From an uncultured Lachnospiraceae bacterium (GTDB lineage Bacteria > Bacillota > Clostridia > Lachnospirales > Lachnospiraceae): 18,304 nucleotides of DNA. A program made the translations under genes and the position numbers. The stretch is taken from contig CADBUD010000361.1 in NCBI GenBank assembly GCA_902797785.1, forward strand, positions 1 to 18,304, given 5' to 3'. Shown here one piece after another: positions 7,212 to 14,885 of the stretch (positions are counted from its first letter, which is position 1; the number at the start of each line of letters is the position of its first letter). The notes under the pieces were generated by a model, which was not told the DNA's origin, did not search any database, and was given only the letters and a program-made list of their open reading frames with translations.

Positions 7212-8192
7212 ATGAAGATGAGAAGAATTATATTAACCGGAGGAGCCGGGTTTATCGGGAGCTGTATACTTCGAACTTTGAATGACTGTGGAATTACAGA
7301 TATTACGGTTGTGGATCATATCGCAAGTACGCAGAAGTGGAAAAACCTTTCGAACAAGCAGTATAGCGAGTATGTTCATAAGAATCAGTTTCTTGAAAGA
7401 GTGAAGTCCAGAGAATTTAAGAATGTGGATGCAGTGATCCACATGGGAGCCTGCTCATCAACCACAGAAAATGATTTTGATTATCTCTGGATGAATAACG
7501 TGGAGTATTCCAAGCGGCTTTGGGAATTTTGTACAGAAAATGACATCCCATTTATCTACGCAAGCTCTGCAGCAACCTATGGGAGCGGAAAAGAGGGCTT
7601 TGATGATCAGATAGATATTTCCGTACTCAGACCTTTGAACGGATACGGCTACTCTAAGCAGGTGTTTGATCAGTGGACGCTGAAACAAGAGAAGAAACCG
7701 CCACAGGTTGTAGGACTTAAATTCTTTAATGTTTATGGACCAAATGAGTATTGCAAGGGTTCAATGGCAAGTATGGTTTATCATGGATATCGGCAGATAA
7801 TGGAAGAAGGAAAAATAAGGCTCTTTAAGTCGGAAGATTATCGCTATGTCGATGGTGCCCAGGAGAGAGATTTTGTATATGTGAAGGATATCTGTAAGGT
7901 AATATGTTTTTTCCTTGAACATCCGGAATGCAGTGGAATATATAATGTTGGGACAGGACGAGCACAGACTTTTGAGGAATTGGCAAGTGCTGTGTTTTAC
8001 GCATTAGGAAGGAAACCGAAGATTCAGTATATAGAGATGCCGGAGGAACTAAAAGAGAAATATCAGTATCATACGCAAGCAGAAATCACAAAGTTACGTA
8101 ATATCGGATATCAGGAGCCTTTTATGGATGTAAAAGAAGGCGTAAAAGATTATGTTTTGGAGCATTTAAAGAAAGGGTTTGCAATTTATTAG
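7212..8192 (+). CDS. hldD: ADP-L-glycero-D-manno-heptose 6-epimerase
   Basis: 326 residues from the ATG at 7212. It belongs to the extended SDR epimerase family and would convert ADP-D-glycero- to ADP-L-glycero-beta-D-manno-heptose in the cytoplasm. Visible motifs are TGGAGFIG (NADP-binding, residues 9-16), the HldD-like early segment VDHIASTQKWKNL, SSAATYG, the catalytic YGYSK pair Y145/K149, and the segment FFNVYGPNE with KGSMASMVYH, which is close to E. coli HldD. DYRYVDGAQERDFVYVKD is also typical. Length is slightly above the E. coli protein (about 310). It begins the higher-GC heptose block and ends 5 bp before the next GT9 gene. HldD specificity rather than a general sugar epimerase is supported by these motifs and by HldE and GmhA nearby. 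Confidence 0.93.
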   Translation: MKMRRIILTGGAGFIGSCILRTLNDCGITDITVVDHIASTQKWKNLSNKQYSEYVHKNQFLERVKSREFKNVDAVIHMGACSSTTENDFDYLWMNNVEYSKRLWEFCTENDIPFIYASSAATYGSGKEGFDDQIDISVLRPLNGYGYSKQVFDQWTLKQEKKPPQVVGLKFFNVYGPNEYCKGSMASMVYHGYRQIMEEGKIRLFKSEDYRYVDGAQERDFVYVKDICKVICFFLEHPECSGIYNVGTGRAQTFEELASAVFYALGRKPKIQYIEMPEELKEKYQYHTQAEITKLRNIGYQEPFMDVKEGVKDYVLEHLKKGFAIY

Positions 8193-8197
8193 GACAT

Positions 8198-9520
8198 ATG
8201 AAAGTAGCAGTCTATGGAATAGGGAACAATTTTATAAGGAATTACCGGTGGATTGCAGATTGTTATGAGATTATTTTGTTGGTAGATGGTGGAAAGAAGA
8301 AGCAGGGAACGTTTTTTCAGGGAAAAGAGATACAGTCCCCGGACATTTTGAAAGTGGGAGTATATGATGCGGTTTTAATTACACCAAACGCACATGGAGA
8401 GATGGTAAGTAGTTTACTGGACATTGGTGTGAAGCCGGAGCAGATGATTTTTTTAAACGATATTCTTCCGTCGGATGATGTCGGAAAGGAATTATCCGTT
8501 GCATTTTTCGTCCTTGGAGGGTTAGGAGATGCTCTGATTGCTCTTAATTATATAGAATTATTCAGACGAAGGTTTTCTGGGGAACATGTAAAGTTTTTTC
8601 TGGAGACTGTATCAGGAAGGAATGGTTATAAGGCTCTGATTCCTAAACAGAGTTTATTTTCAGAGATTTATGATATATCCGAGAATAAGATATGTCCGGA
8701 GAAGTATCATCTGTATATTGCTATCAGGCGCTATCCGGAGGTTCTTTATGCTGACAGGTCTCGGATTGCGAGGCTTTGTCCGGAGTTGATTGATTATATT
8801 CAGCTTTTAGAAAAATTTCATATCTTCCATCCCAGATATTTTGAGAAGGATTTTGTTGCGGATGGAGTCAGCGCAGCCTATGAGGTGATTTGTGGAAGAA
8901 AACGTTATGAACAACCTGATGTGGATGGATATTTAGGAATTTCTAAACAATATGATTTCCAGCTTGAAACAGACCCAAAAGTGATGGAGTATGTTGGCTT
9001 GAATGTGAGCGGATATATTACAGTTCATAGAGGTACGGAGGCACGAAACTATGCTGAAAGTTCAACAAAGCTGTGGACAGTGGATGGATACAATGCTCTT
9101 TTTCAGTATCTAGGTACAGAATATCCGAAATATCCAGTTGTTATGGTTGGAGCTGAATATGAGAAAAATGAAAACCTTATTTTTAATGGAGTCAATCTCG
9201 TAGGAAAAACAAGCCTTCCGGAACTTGCGGCAATTGTTGGAAATGCAAAAGTACATGTTGATATAGAGGGCGGTCTTGTGCATTTACGCCATGCAGTCAG
9301 CAGAAAACCGTCCGTTGTGCTGTTCGGGCCGACTTCAGAGGAGTTCTTCGGATATGAGGAGAATGAGAATGTCAGGAGTAGTGTCTGCCCATACCCTTGT
9401 GAATGGGTGAGAGAAAACTGGAGCAGAGAATGTATCAGAGAAGATAGAAAACGAATCTGCATGGAGGGCATCCATGTGGAAATGGTAAAGGCTGCGGTAA
9501 AGAAGGTGCTGGAACGATGA
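8198..9520 (+). CDS. GT9 heptosyltransferase-like protein with N-terminal Rossmann-like module
   Basis: 440 residues. Residues 1-92 are a Rossmann-like module (VAVYGIGNNFIRNY, ILLVDGG, YDAVLITPNAHGEM). GT9 begins at about 100 with FFVLGGLGDALIALNY (G107-D111), followed by YITVHRGTEARNY and the donor-site motif DIEGGLVHLRHAVS (D355-H362), then VVLFGPTSEEFFGY. The C-terminus has C397, C401, C412 and C421-M422 with W403 and W408, the same motif as the other GT9 proteins. A weak AGGA sits only 3 nt before the ATG, so translation may be coupled to hldD, whose stop is 5 bp upstream. Its 3' end is the closest intact relative of the fragment at 6139-6250. Acceptor unknown. Confidence 0.9.
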   Translation: MKVAVYGIGNNFIRNYRWIADCYEIILLVDGGKKKQGTFFQGKEIQSPDILKVGVYDAVLITPNAHGEMVSSLLDIGVKPEQMIFLNDILPSDDVGKELSVAFFVLGGLGDALIALNYIELFRRRFSGEHVKFFLETVSGRNGYKALIPKQSLFSEIYDISENKICPEKYHLYIAIRRYPEVLYADRSRIARLCPELIDYIQLLEKFHIFHPRYFEKDFVADGVSAAYEVICGRKRYEQPDVDGYLGISKQYDFQLETDPKVMEYVGLNVSGYITVHRGTEARNYAESSTKLWTVDGYNALFQYLGTEYPKYPVVMVGAEYEKNENLIFNGVNLVGKTSLPELAAIVGNAKVHVDIEGGLVHLRHAVSRKPSVVLFGPTSEEFFGYEENENVRSSVCPYPCEWVRENWSRECIREDRKRICMEGIHVEMVKAAVKKVLER

Positions 9521-11397
9521 CAATAGATAAAAAGAGATTAACGATTTCTTTTTTGACAGACGGAGGAGCGGGAAATCTCTTTGGGCAGATGAATTTCATA
9601 TACCTGGTATATCACTATCTTAAGGAAGACAATCCGGAGTTTACTGTTTTCGGGCATCAGTCTGATGAGTTAAATAGATTGCTGATGGAGGATGCTGGTT
9701 TTATAGCGCACTATTATTCACCGACAGAAAGTAACCTTGGATATGAGAGCGATGCATTTATTCATATCGAATTTTTTCCTGATGTGCTTTCGGAAAAAGC
9801 AGAGCTTAAGGAGAAATCCCAAAAGGCATATACGCTTGTTTCTGCATGGAAGAATTTTATGAACGATATGCAGAGGCGGTTTTGTATGATACATCCGGTT
9901 GTTAATTACAATGCCTATATCTATGCGGCGGATAACGGTAAGAATGTACTGAATATTGCTGATGTAGAGGGGATTGTCGATGTTCCAAGAGATTATTGCT
10001 GGCATCCTGCACTTGAGGATACGGAAGGGTACCTTGCATCATTAGGACTTGCAGAGAACAGATATATTACCGTTCAGCGTGGGGCTGCACCTGGTTCTTT
10101 TCAAAAGGAGAGTACGAAGCTTTGGCCGGTACGATACTATGAAAAGCTTATTGCCTTATTAAAGCATTTATTTCCGGAAAAGAATATCGTGCAGCTCGGT
10201 GAAGCAAGCAACAGTGAAGTTTTGCAAGGTGTGGATAAGGAACTTCTGGGTAAGACATCATGGAGAGAATTGGGACTTTTGCTTAAAGGCGCTTGGCTCC
10301 ATATAGATTGCGAATGTGGGATGGTACATTTCCGTAAAGCGTTGACAGATAAGCCGTCTGTTGTGTTGTTTGGACCGACACCGATGGATTTTTACGGTTA
10401 TGACAGGAATATCAATATTCATTCCAATGTCTACACGAAGTGGTGTGCAAGGCTGACAAATTCATGGTCGGAACGCTGTATCAGGGGAGATGTTGAGCCG
10501 CTTTGCATGAAGACGATTATGCCGGGGGCAGTTTTGGAAAAGATTGTGGCTTATGCAAAACTATCACAGGTAAAAGCAAGGAAAGAGGCTGATGTACGTT
10601 TTACAAATGAGACGTTTTATGCAGATGAGAGTATCCGACTGGATGATACACATAAAAGGGAATTTTTGGAACAGTACAAGATTATCCATTATGAAAGAGA
10701 GACGATAGAAGCTGGTAACTTAAGAGTTTTTCAAGTGAAGGAACAGGGATATTCTTTCGTGCCGCTTAAGGATACAGCAGCATACAGAGTGCTTTCGAGA
10801 AAGTGCGATTGGAATGAATATGAGAAGTATATCGGATTGTTACAGAAAAATGACTACAATGCGATTCATTCATCAAAAAAGTTCAGGCAGTTAATAGCGG
10901 AGCTTGATGTAAAAGGATATGATGAAACAAGACCGATTTTGATTGATACAAATAATCGTATTTTGGATGGGCAGCACAGGGCTGCATATTTGGCATGGAA
11001 AAAAGGATTATCCTGTAAAGTTTGTGTGGTAAGGATTTATCGCCTAGGGGATGAAACTTGGGATTATTTTCCCTTTGAACGGATCAAGCGTGGAAGTAGG
11101 GTGATTGTATATGGCTCTGGTGCAATAGGGGAATCTTATATCAGACAGATAGATTATACGAACTACTGCGAGTTGTGCGGTTTGCTTGACAGAAATTTTA
11201 TGGCATGGAATGAAAATGAAAGGAAACGGAGTAGAATAGAATGCTCCTCGCCAGATGAAATTTCAGGATATAAGGGAATGTATGACTTTGTTGTGATTGC
11301 AAGCCGTGGAGATAAGAATATGCGGGATATGAGGAATTTCTTACTGTCTAAGGGAGTGCCAAAGGAAATGGTTATTTCTTATGTAAGTTCCGATTAA
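9517..11397 (+). CDS. GT9 heptosyltransferase-like protein fused to a ParB/Srx-like domain and C-terminal Rossmann-like module
   Basis: 626 residues; the ATGA overlap with the previous gene shows coupling. Residues 1-340 are GT9-like: an early DGGAGNLFGQ (D15-Q24), YITVQRGAAPGSF, the donor-site motif HIDCECGMVHFRKAL (D264, E266) and VVLFGPTPMDFYGY. The C-terminal Cys motif is incomplete: C310, C321 and C330-M331 are present, but the first Cys of the usual pair is replaced (VYTKWC). Residues about 395-510 resemble a ParB/sulfiredoxin-like fold, with the motif ILIDTNNRILDGQHRAAY (D484, G485, H487, R488). Residues 525-626 are a Rossmann-like module (RVIVYGSGAIGESYIRQI, GLLDRN, YDFVVIAS) close to the N-terminal module of the GT9 at 4678. 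I do not know this three-part arrangement from described enzymes. The ParB-like part could bind a nucleotide or act in regulation; its role is open. Confidence 0.85.
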   Translation: MTIDKKRLTISFLTDGGAGNLFGQMNFIYLVYHYLKEDNPEFTVFGHQSDELNRLLMEDAGFIAHYYSPTESNLGYESDAFIHIEFFPDVLSEKAELKEKSQKAYTLVSAWKNFMNDMQRRFCMIHPVVNYNAYIYAADNGKNVLNIADVEGIVDVPRDYCWHPALEDTEGYLASLGLAENRYITVQRGAAPGSFQKESTKLWPVRYYEKLIALLKHLFPEKNIVQLGEASNSEVLQGVDKELLGKTSWRELGLLLKGAWLHIDCECGMVHFRKALTDKPSVVLFGPTPMDFYGYDRNINIHSNVYTKWCARLTNSWSERCIRGDVEPLCMKTIMPGAVLEKIVAYAKLSQVKARKEADVRFTNETFYADESIRLDDTHKREFLEQYKIIHYERETIEAGNLRVFQVKEQGYSFVPLKDTAAYRVLSRKCDWNEYEKYIGLLQKNDYNAIHSSKKFRQLIAELDVKGYDETRPILIDTNNRILDGQHRAAYLAWKKGLSCKVCVVRIYRLGDETWDYFPFERIKRGSRVIVYGSGAIGESYIRQIDYTNYCELCGLLDRNFMAWNENERKRSRIECSSPDEISGYKGMYDFVVIASRGDKNMRDMRNFLLSKGVPKEMVISYVSSD

Positions 11398-11401
11398 TGT
11401 G

Positions 11402-11407
11402 AAGGGG
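11402..11407 (+). promoter_or_regulatory. Ribosome binding site supporting a TTG start at 11418
   Basis: AAGGGG lies 10 nt before TTG. The first in-frame ATG is at residue 33, inside the Rossmann-like module, so TTG at 11418 is needed to keep the beta-strand ILIYGAG intact. Confidence 0.6.
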
Positions 11408-11417
11408 ATAAGCTGAT

Positions 11418-12803
11418 TTGGAAAAGAAAAATATTTTAATATATGGTGCAGGAAATAATCTTACTTTTTCTTTTAATGATCTTGATAGATGTTATCACAT
11501 TGTTGCCGTGATGGATGGGAGTGAGGAGAAGATTGGTAGGAGTTATTTTGGCTTCACAATTTCCAGAATTCCTGACGCCTTAAAGAAAACGTATGATTAT
11601 ATTGTGGTCACGCCAGCAAATACAACGGGCATTAAAGAAAAGCTGACAGACCTGGGGGCAGAAAAGAATAAAATAATTTCACTTCAGGAAGCGCTAAATC
11701 TGATACCGGAAGAGGTTTGGGAAGATTGCCCGGAAATATACGGAGATAAGAACGAAAATATTGCCGTTGTGATGTGTGGCGGAATGGGAGATCTGTTGAT
11801 AGGAAAAGTCTGGCTGGAAAGTTTAATAAGGAGATATGATATAGATAGGAAACGAATAGAGATTTACCTTGCAGAAAATCTGAAAAATGACGGTAGATAT
11901 ATTTTTAGGGATTCTGTGTCAGAGAAAAATATTTATACAATAGGTACAGAGCAAGATGATTTCTTCGGAAGGAGACATTATGTGACAGTACTTCGGTTCT
12001 GTATTGTGCCAGAGGTATGGTATAAAGGAAGTAGGTTAAAAGAAAAAAACACAGAGGGATTTTATACATATATAGACAGACTATGGCAATATGGAAAGAA
12101 GCATTATAACCGGGGATTTATTTCGGCTGGTGGGTTTTATAGAACGATTAGGGAAAGCTTGGTGGAAAAACCGGGCATATTGTACCATACAGCATTCGAT
12201 GTTTTTAGAAATTTGAGGTCATTCGCGAAGGAAAAGGTAATGCACATTGATAAAGACTTATGTGATGAATATCTAAAAAAAATAGGACTTGCCGGGGAAA
12301 GATATATTACCTTGAATACTGGATTAAATGCGGAATACAGGAGCAAAGGAAATACACGGGCATGGGCGTTTGACAAATGGGTGAAACTTTCGGACGCATT
12401 AAAAATGGAATATCCGAACATAAAGATTGTTCAGGTCGGACTCCGGATGAAAGATGAGGATGATATTCCGGCAGATCTTCATATGAATGGAAAGACCGAT
12501 CTGGAGCAGGTGAGCTATTTGTTGAAAAAAGCATTGCTTCATATAGATTATGAGGGTGGTTTGGTGCATGTACGGCATATGACAGGCGGGAAAAGTATTG
12601 TCCTGATGGGACCGTCTTCGGTGGAGAATTATGCATATCCGGAAAATGTCTATATTCAGACAAAAGAATGCAAGTCATGTGAGTGGACAAGTCCGGACTG
12701 GCTCTCCGTATGCGGCAGGGGATGTGATATTCCCGCCTGTATGGATTCCATCACGGTAGAAATGGTAATGGATAAAATAAAAAATGTATTGGAAGAAGAG
12801 TGA
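11418..12803 (+). CDS. GT9 heptosyltransferase-like protein with N-terminal Rossmann-like module
   Basis: 461 residues from TTG. Residues 4-95 are the recurring Rossmann-like module (NILIYGAGNNLTFSF, AVMDGS, YDYIVVTPAN). GT9 starts at about 115 with VVMCGGMGDLLIGKVWL (G121-D125). The middle segment YITLNTGLNAEYRSKGN precedes the donor-site motif DYEGGLVHVRHM (D377, E379) and IVLMGPSSVENYAY. The Cys motif is complete: C418, C421, C432, C441-M442, with an extra C436 and conserved W423 and W428. Expected to transfer heptose from ADP-heptose, as the hldE and gmhA genes follow directly. It lies 20 bp after its neighbour and its stop overlaps the start of hldE, consistent with one operon. Which acceptor or linkage distinguishes it from the other GT9 proteins cannot be read from the sequence. 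Confidence 0.88.
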   Translation: MEKKNILIYGAGNNLTFSFNDLDRCYHIVAVMDGSEEKIGRSYFGFTISRIPDALKKTYDYIVVTPANTTGIKEKLTDLGAEKNKIISLQEALNLIPEEVWEDCPEIYGDKNENIAVVMCGGMGDLLIGKVWLESLIRRYDIDRKRIEIYLAENLKNDGRYIFRDSVSEKNIYTIGTEQDDFFGRRHYVTVLRFCIVPEVWYKGSRLKEKNTEGFYTYIDRLWQYGKKHYNRGFISAGGFYRTIRESLVEKPGILYHTAFDVFRNLRSFAKEKVMHIDKDLCDEYLKKIGLAGERYITLNTGLNAEYRSKGNTRAWAFDKWVKLSDALKMEYPNIKIVQVGLRMKDEDDIPADLHMNGKTDLEQVSYLLKKALLHIDYEGGLVHVRHMTGGKSIVLMGPSSVENYAYPENVYIQTKECKSCEWTSPDWLSVCGRGCDIPACMDSITVEMVMDKIKNVLEEE

Positions 12804-14281
12804 TGCATATGGCAAACAGAGCGAATCGAAAAAAGCGAATATTGGTTGTAGGAGACGCAATGTTGGATGTGTATCATTTCGGTGACGTAAGTAGGATATC
12901 GCCAGAGGCTCCCGTGCCGGTATTTTTAGAGCTTGGGAGAGAGCACTTTGTACCGGGTGGAGCAGCGAATGTTGCGGCAGGGATTGCGGCAACTGGGGTA
13001 GAAGTTTCATTTTGTACGATGATCGGTGATGATTCGAATGGTGAAATTTTCTTAAAGCTGATGAAAGAAAATCATGTGAACATCGAATTGGTACAGAAAT
13101 CGTACAAAAGAAAGACAGTAACAAAGCTCCGGTATATCGGACCCGGAAATCAGCAGATTCTTCGGGTGGATGATGAGGATGTTGCTGATGTTTCGATGGA
13201 TGATTTGAAACTGATTGGAAAGCGCTTGGAGGAAGATTTTGAAAATGAAAAGTATGATGTGCTTGTGCTTTCGGATTATAAGAAAGGCTTTTTGAGTGAA
13301 CAGACCACGAAATACCTGATTGAACTTGCCCGAAGGTATAATATTCCTGCACTTGTGGATGTAAAAGATACGGCATATACAAAATATGGTGGTGCAACTG
13401 TATTAAAGCCAAATCGCAAGGAGCTTGGATTGCTCACAGGGAAAAAAGTAGGTTCTATAGAGGGGGTCGTGACTGCAGCAAGATTTTTGTGCAAGCAGGC
13501 ACCATGTAAGTATGTTCTTGCTACTTTGGGTGCAGAGGGAATGTTGCTTGCAGATCAGAATGGAATAATCTGTCATATTGAGAGTGCTGCAAGCGAGGTA
13601 TTTGATGTGACAGGTGCAGGAGACACTTCCATCGCATATCTTGCAGCGGAAATGGCAGATGGAAAGACAGTAGAGGATGCGATGCTTGTCGCAAATTATG
13701 CGGCAGGTATTCAGGTGTCAAAGCTGGGAACAAGCATCGTTTATCCTTATGAGGTCTATGATGCAATGAGGAAGGCAGGGATGCAATATCAGACAGAGGT
13801 TTCTTCAGAAGATGGAGAAGGTAAATTTGAGAGCATAACCCGAAGAAAAGAACATGGAGAAAAAATCGTCTTTACAAATGGGTGTTTTGATATTCTGCAT
13901 ATAGGGCATATTGAATATCTTCGTGAAGCAAAAAAACTGGGAGACATTCTTGTGATTGGTCTTAACAGTGATGACTCGGTAAAGCGGCTTAAAGGCGCAG
14001 ACAGACCAGTAAACTGTTTAAGAGACAGGGAAGAGATGCTGTCAGCACTTGGTTTTGTAGATTATGTGATTCCATTTGAGGAGGATACACCGCTCAGACT
14101 GATTGAAGAGATTATACCGGATGTATTGGTGAAGGGCGGAGATTACCATGTAGAAAATATTGTAGGTGCGGAAGTTGTAAGAAGGAATGGTGGAACAGTA
14201 AAAGTAATTCCGTATGTTCCGGGACATTCCACATCTGCAACGATAGAGAAAATACAGAAGGGTAAAGATATATGTCGCTGA
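12803..14281 (+). CDS. hldE: Bifunctional D-glycero-beta-D-manno-heptose-7-phosphate kinase / heptose-1-phosphate adenylyltransferase
   Basis: 492 residues. It is expected to phosphorylate heptose 7-phosphate at C1 and, after dephosphorylation at C7, to adenylate heptose 1-phosphate, giving ADP-heptose. The N-terminal PfkB-type kinase spans residues 10 to about 325, with GDAMLDVYHFGDVSRISPEA, GGAANVAAG and the catalytic DVTGAGDT (D274). The C-terminal cytidylyltransferase-like domain starts at about 352 with IVFTNGCFDILHIGHIEYL (HIGH at 366-369), followed by NSDDSVKRLKG and VLVKGGDY. Length and order match the E. coli fused HldE (477). The ATG at 12803 overlaps the previous stop by 1 nt, with GGAAGAAGAG just upstream; the ATG at 12809 is a possible alternative. 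The ATP-type HldE together with HldD points to ADP-heptose, not the GDP-heptose used by some Gram-positive S-layer glycans. Confidence 0.97.
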   Translation: MHMANRANRKKRILVVGDAMLDVYHFGDVSRISPEAPVPVFLELGREHFVPGGAANVAAGIAATGVEVSFCTMIGDDSNGEIFLKLMKENHVNIELVQKSYKRKTVTKLRYIGPGNQQILRVDDEDVADVSMDDLKLIGKRLEEDFENEKYDVLVLSDYKKGFLSEQTTKYLIELARRYNIPALVDVKDTAYTKYGGATVLKPNRKELGLLTGKKVGSIEGVVTAARFLCKQAPCKYVLATLGAEGMLLADQNGIICHIESAASEVFDVTGAGDTSIAYLAAEMADGKTVEDAMLVANYAAGIQVSKLGTSIVYPYEVYDAMRKAGMQYQTEVSSEDGEGKFESITRRKEHGEKIVFTNGCFDILHIGHIEYLREAKKLGDILVIGLNSDDSVKRLKGADRPVNCLRDREEMLSALGFVDYVIPFEEDTPLRLIEEIIPDVLVKGGDYHVENIVGAEVVRRNGGTVKVIPYVPGHSTSATIEKIQKGKDICR

Positions 14282-14862
14282 TTGAGGAAAGAATAAGAGA
14301 AAGTATAGAAACAAAATATTTGTTGCTTCGTTCGATGGAAATGATAAGAACGATAGAGAACGCGTCAGAAACGGTATGTGATAGTCTGAAAAATGGAGGA
14401 AAGGTGCTTCTTTGCGGAAACGGCGGCTCAGCTTCTGATGCACTGCACATTGCAGGTGAACTGGTTGGAATATTTCAGAAAGAAAGGTCTGCTTTACCCG
14501 CAATTGCATTGAATGCTGACATTGCAGCCCTGACCGCAATTGCCAATGATTATGGATATGAAAGAGTGTTTGAGCGGCAAGTTGAGGGTTTGATGAAAGA
14601 AGGAGATTGCCTGATTGGAATCAGCACGAGCGGAAACTCGGAGAATGTTTATCTTGCTATCAGGAAAGCAAAAGAAATGGGCGGTAAAACAGTTGCGTTT
14701 CTAGGGAAGGATGGAGGAAAGATAAAGGACATTGCTGATATTTCTATCATAGTTCCCAGCGATTGTACGGCAAGAATACAGGAATCTCATATTATGATAG
14801 GTCATATCATATGTGAGCTTATAGAAAATTCATACGTTAATGGCTTGCTGTTTTGTTCATAA
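14272..14862 (+). CDS. gmhA: Sedoheptulose-7-phosphate isomerase (SIS domain)
   Basis: 196 residues, the usual GmhA length (E. coli 192). It converts sedoheptulose 7-phosphate from the pentose phosphate pathway to D-glycero-D-manno-heptose 7-phosphate, the first committed step to ADP-heptose. The SIS-domain motifs are CGNGGSASDALHIAGEL (residues 48-64), ISTSGNSENV and ARIQESHIMIGHIICELIE. H59, E63, Q170 and H178 line up with the metal/catalytic residues of E. coli GmhA (H61, E65, Q172, H180) at a constant offset of two. It overlaps the end of hldE by 10 nt, with AGAAGGG at 14256-14262 as ribosome site, so both are translated from one message. Confidence 0.96.
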   Translation: MSLIEERIRESIETKYLLLRSMEMIRTIENASETVCDSLKNGGKVLLCGNGGSASDALHIAGELVGIFQKERSALPAIALNADIAALTAIANDYGYERVFERQVEGLMKEGDCLIGISTSGNSENVYLAIRKAKEMGGKTVAFLGKDGGKIKDIADISIIVPSDCTARIQESHIMIGHIICELIENSYVNGLLFCS

Positions 14863-14870
14863 AAAGCTCA

Positions 14871-14877
14871 AGAGGTG
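14871..14877 (+). promoter_or_regulatory. Ribosome binding site deciding the start of the HAD protein
   Basis: AGAGGTG lies 8 nt before the ATG at 14886. The longer frame from a TTG at 14853 would overlap gmhA and has no ribosome site. Confidence 0.6.
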
Positions 14878-14885
14878 AAAACAAG

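Noticed and set aside
12675..13412. Long open frame on the minus strand (245 codons)
   Set aside because: It lies wholly opposite the 3' end of the GT9 at 11418 and hldE. Its translation is rich in His, Ser, Leu and Pro with no domain, as expected for the shadow of a strong gene.
14042..14539. Minus-strand open frames opposite hldE/gmhA
   Set aside because: Both overlap well-conserved enzymes in the other strand, have no ribosome site or family resemblance, and are Phe/Ser-rich shadows.
14853..14885. TTG start for the HAD protein
   Set aside because: It overlaps gmhA and has no ribosome site; the ATG at 14886 has AGAGGTG at good spacing.
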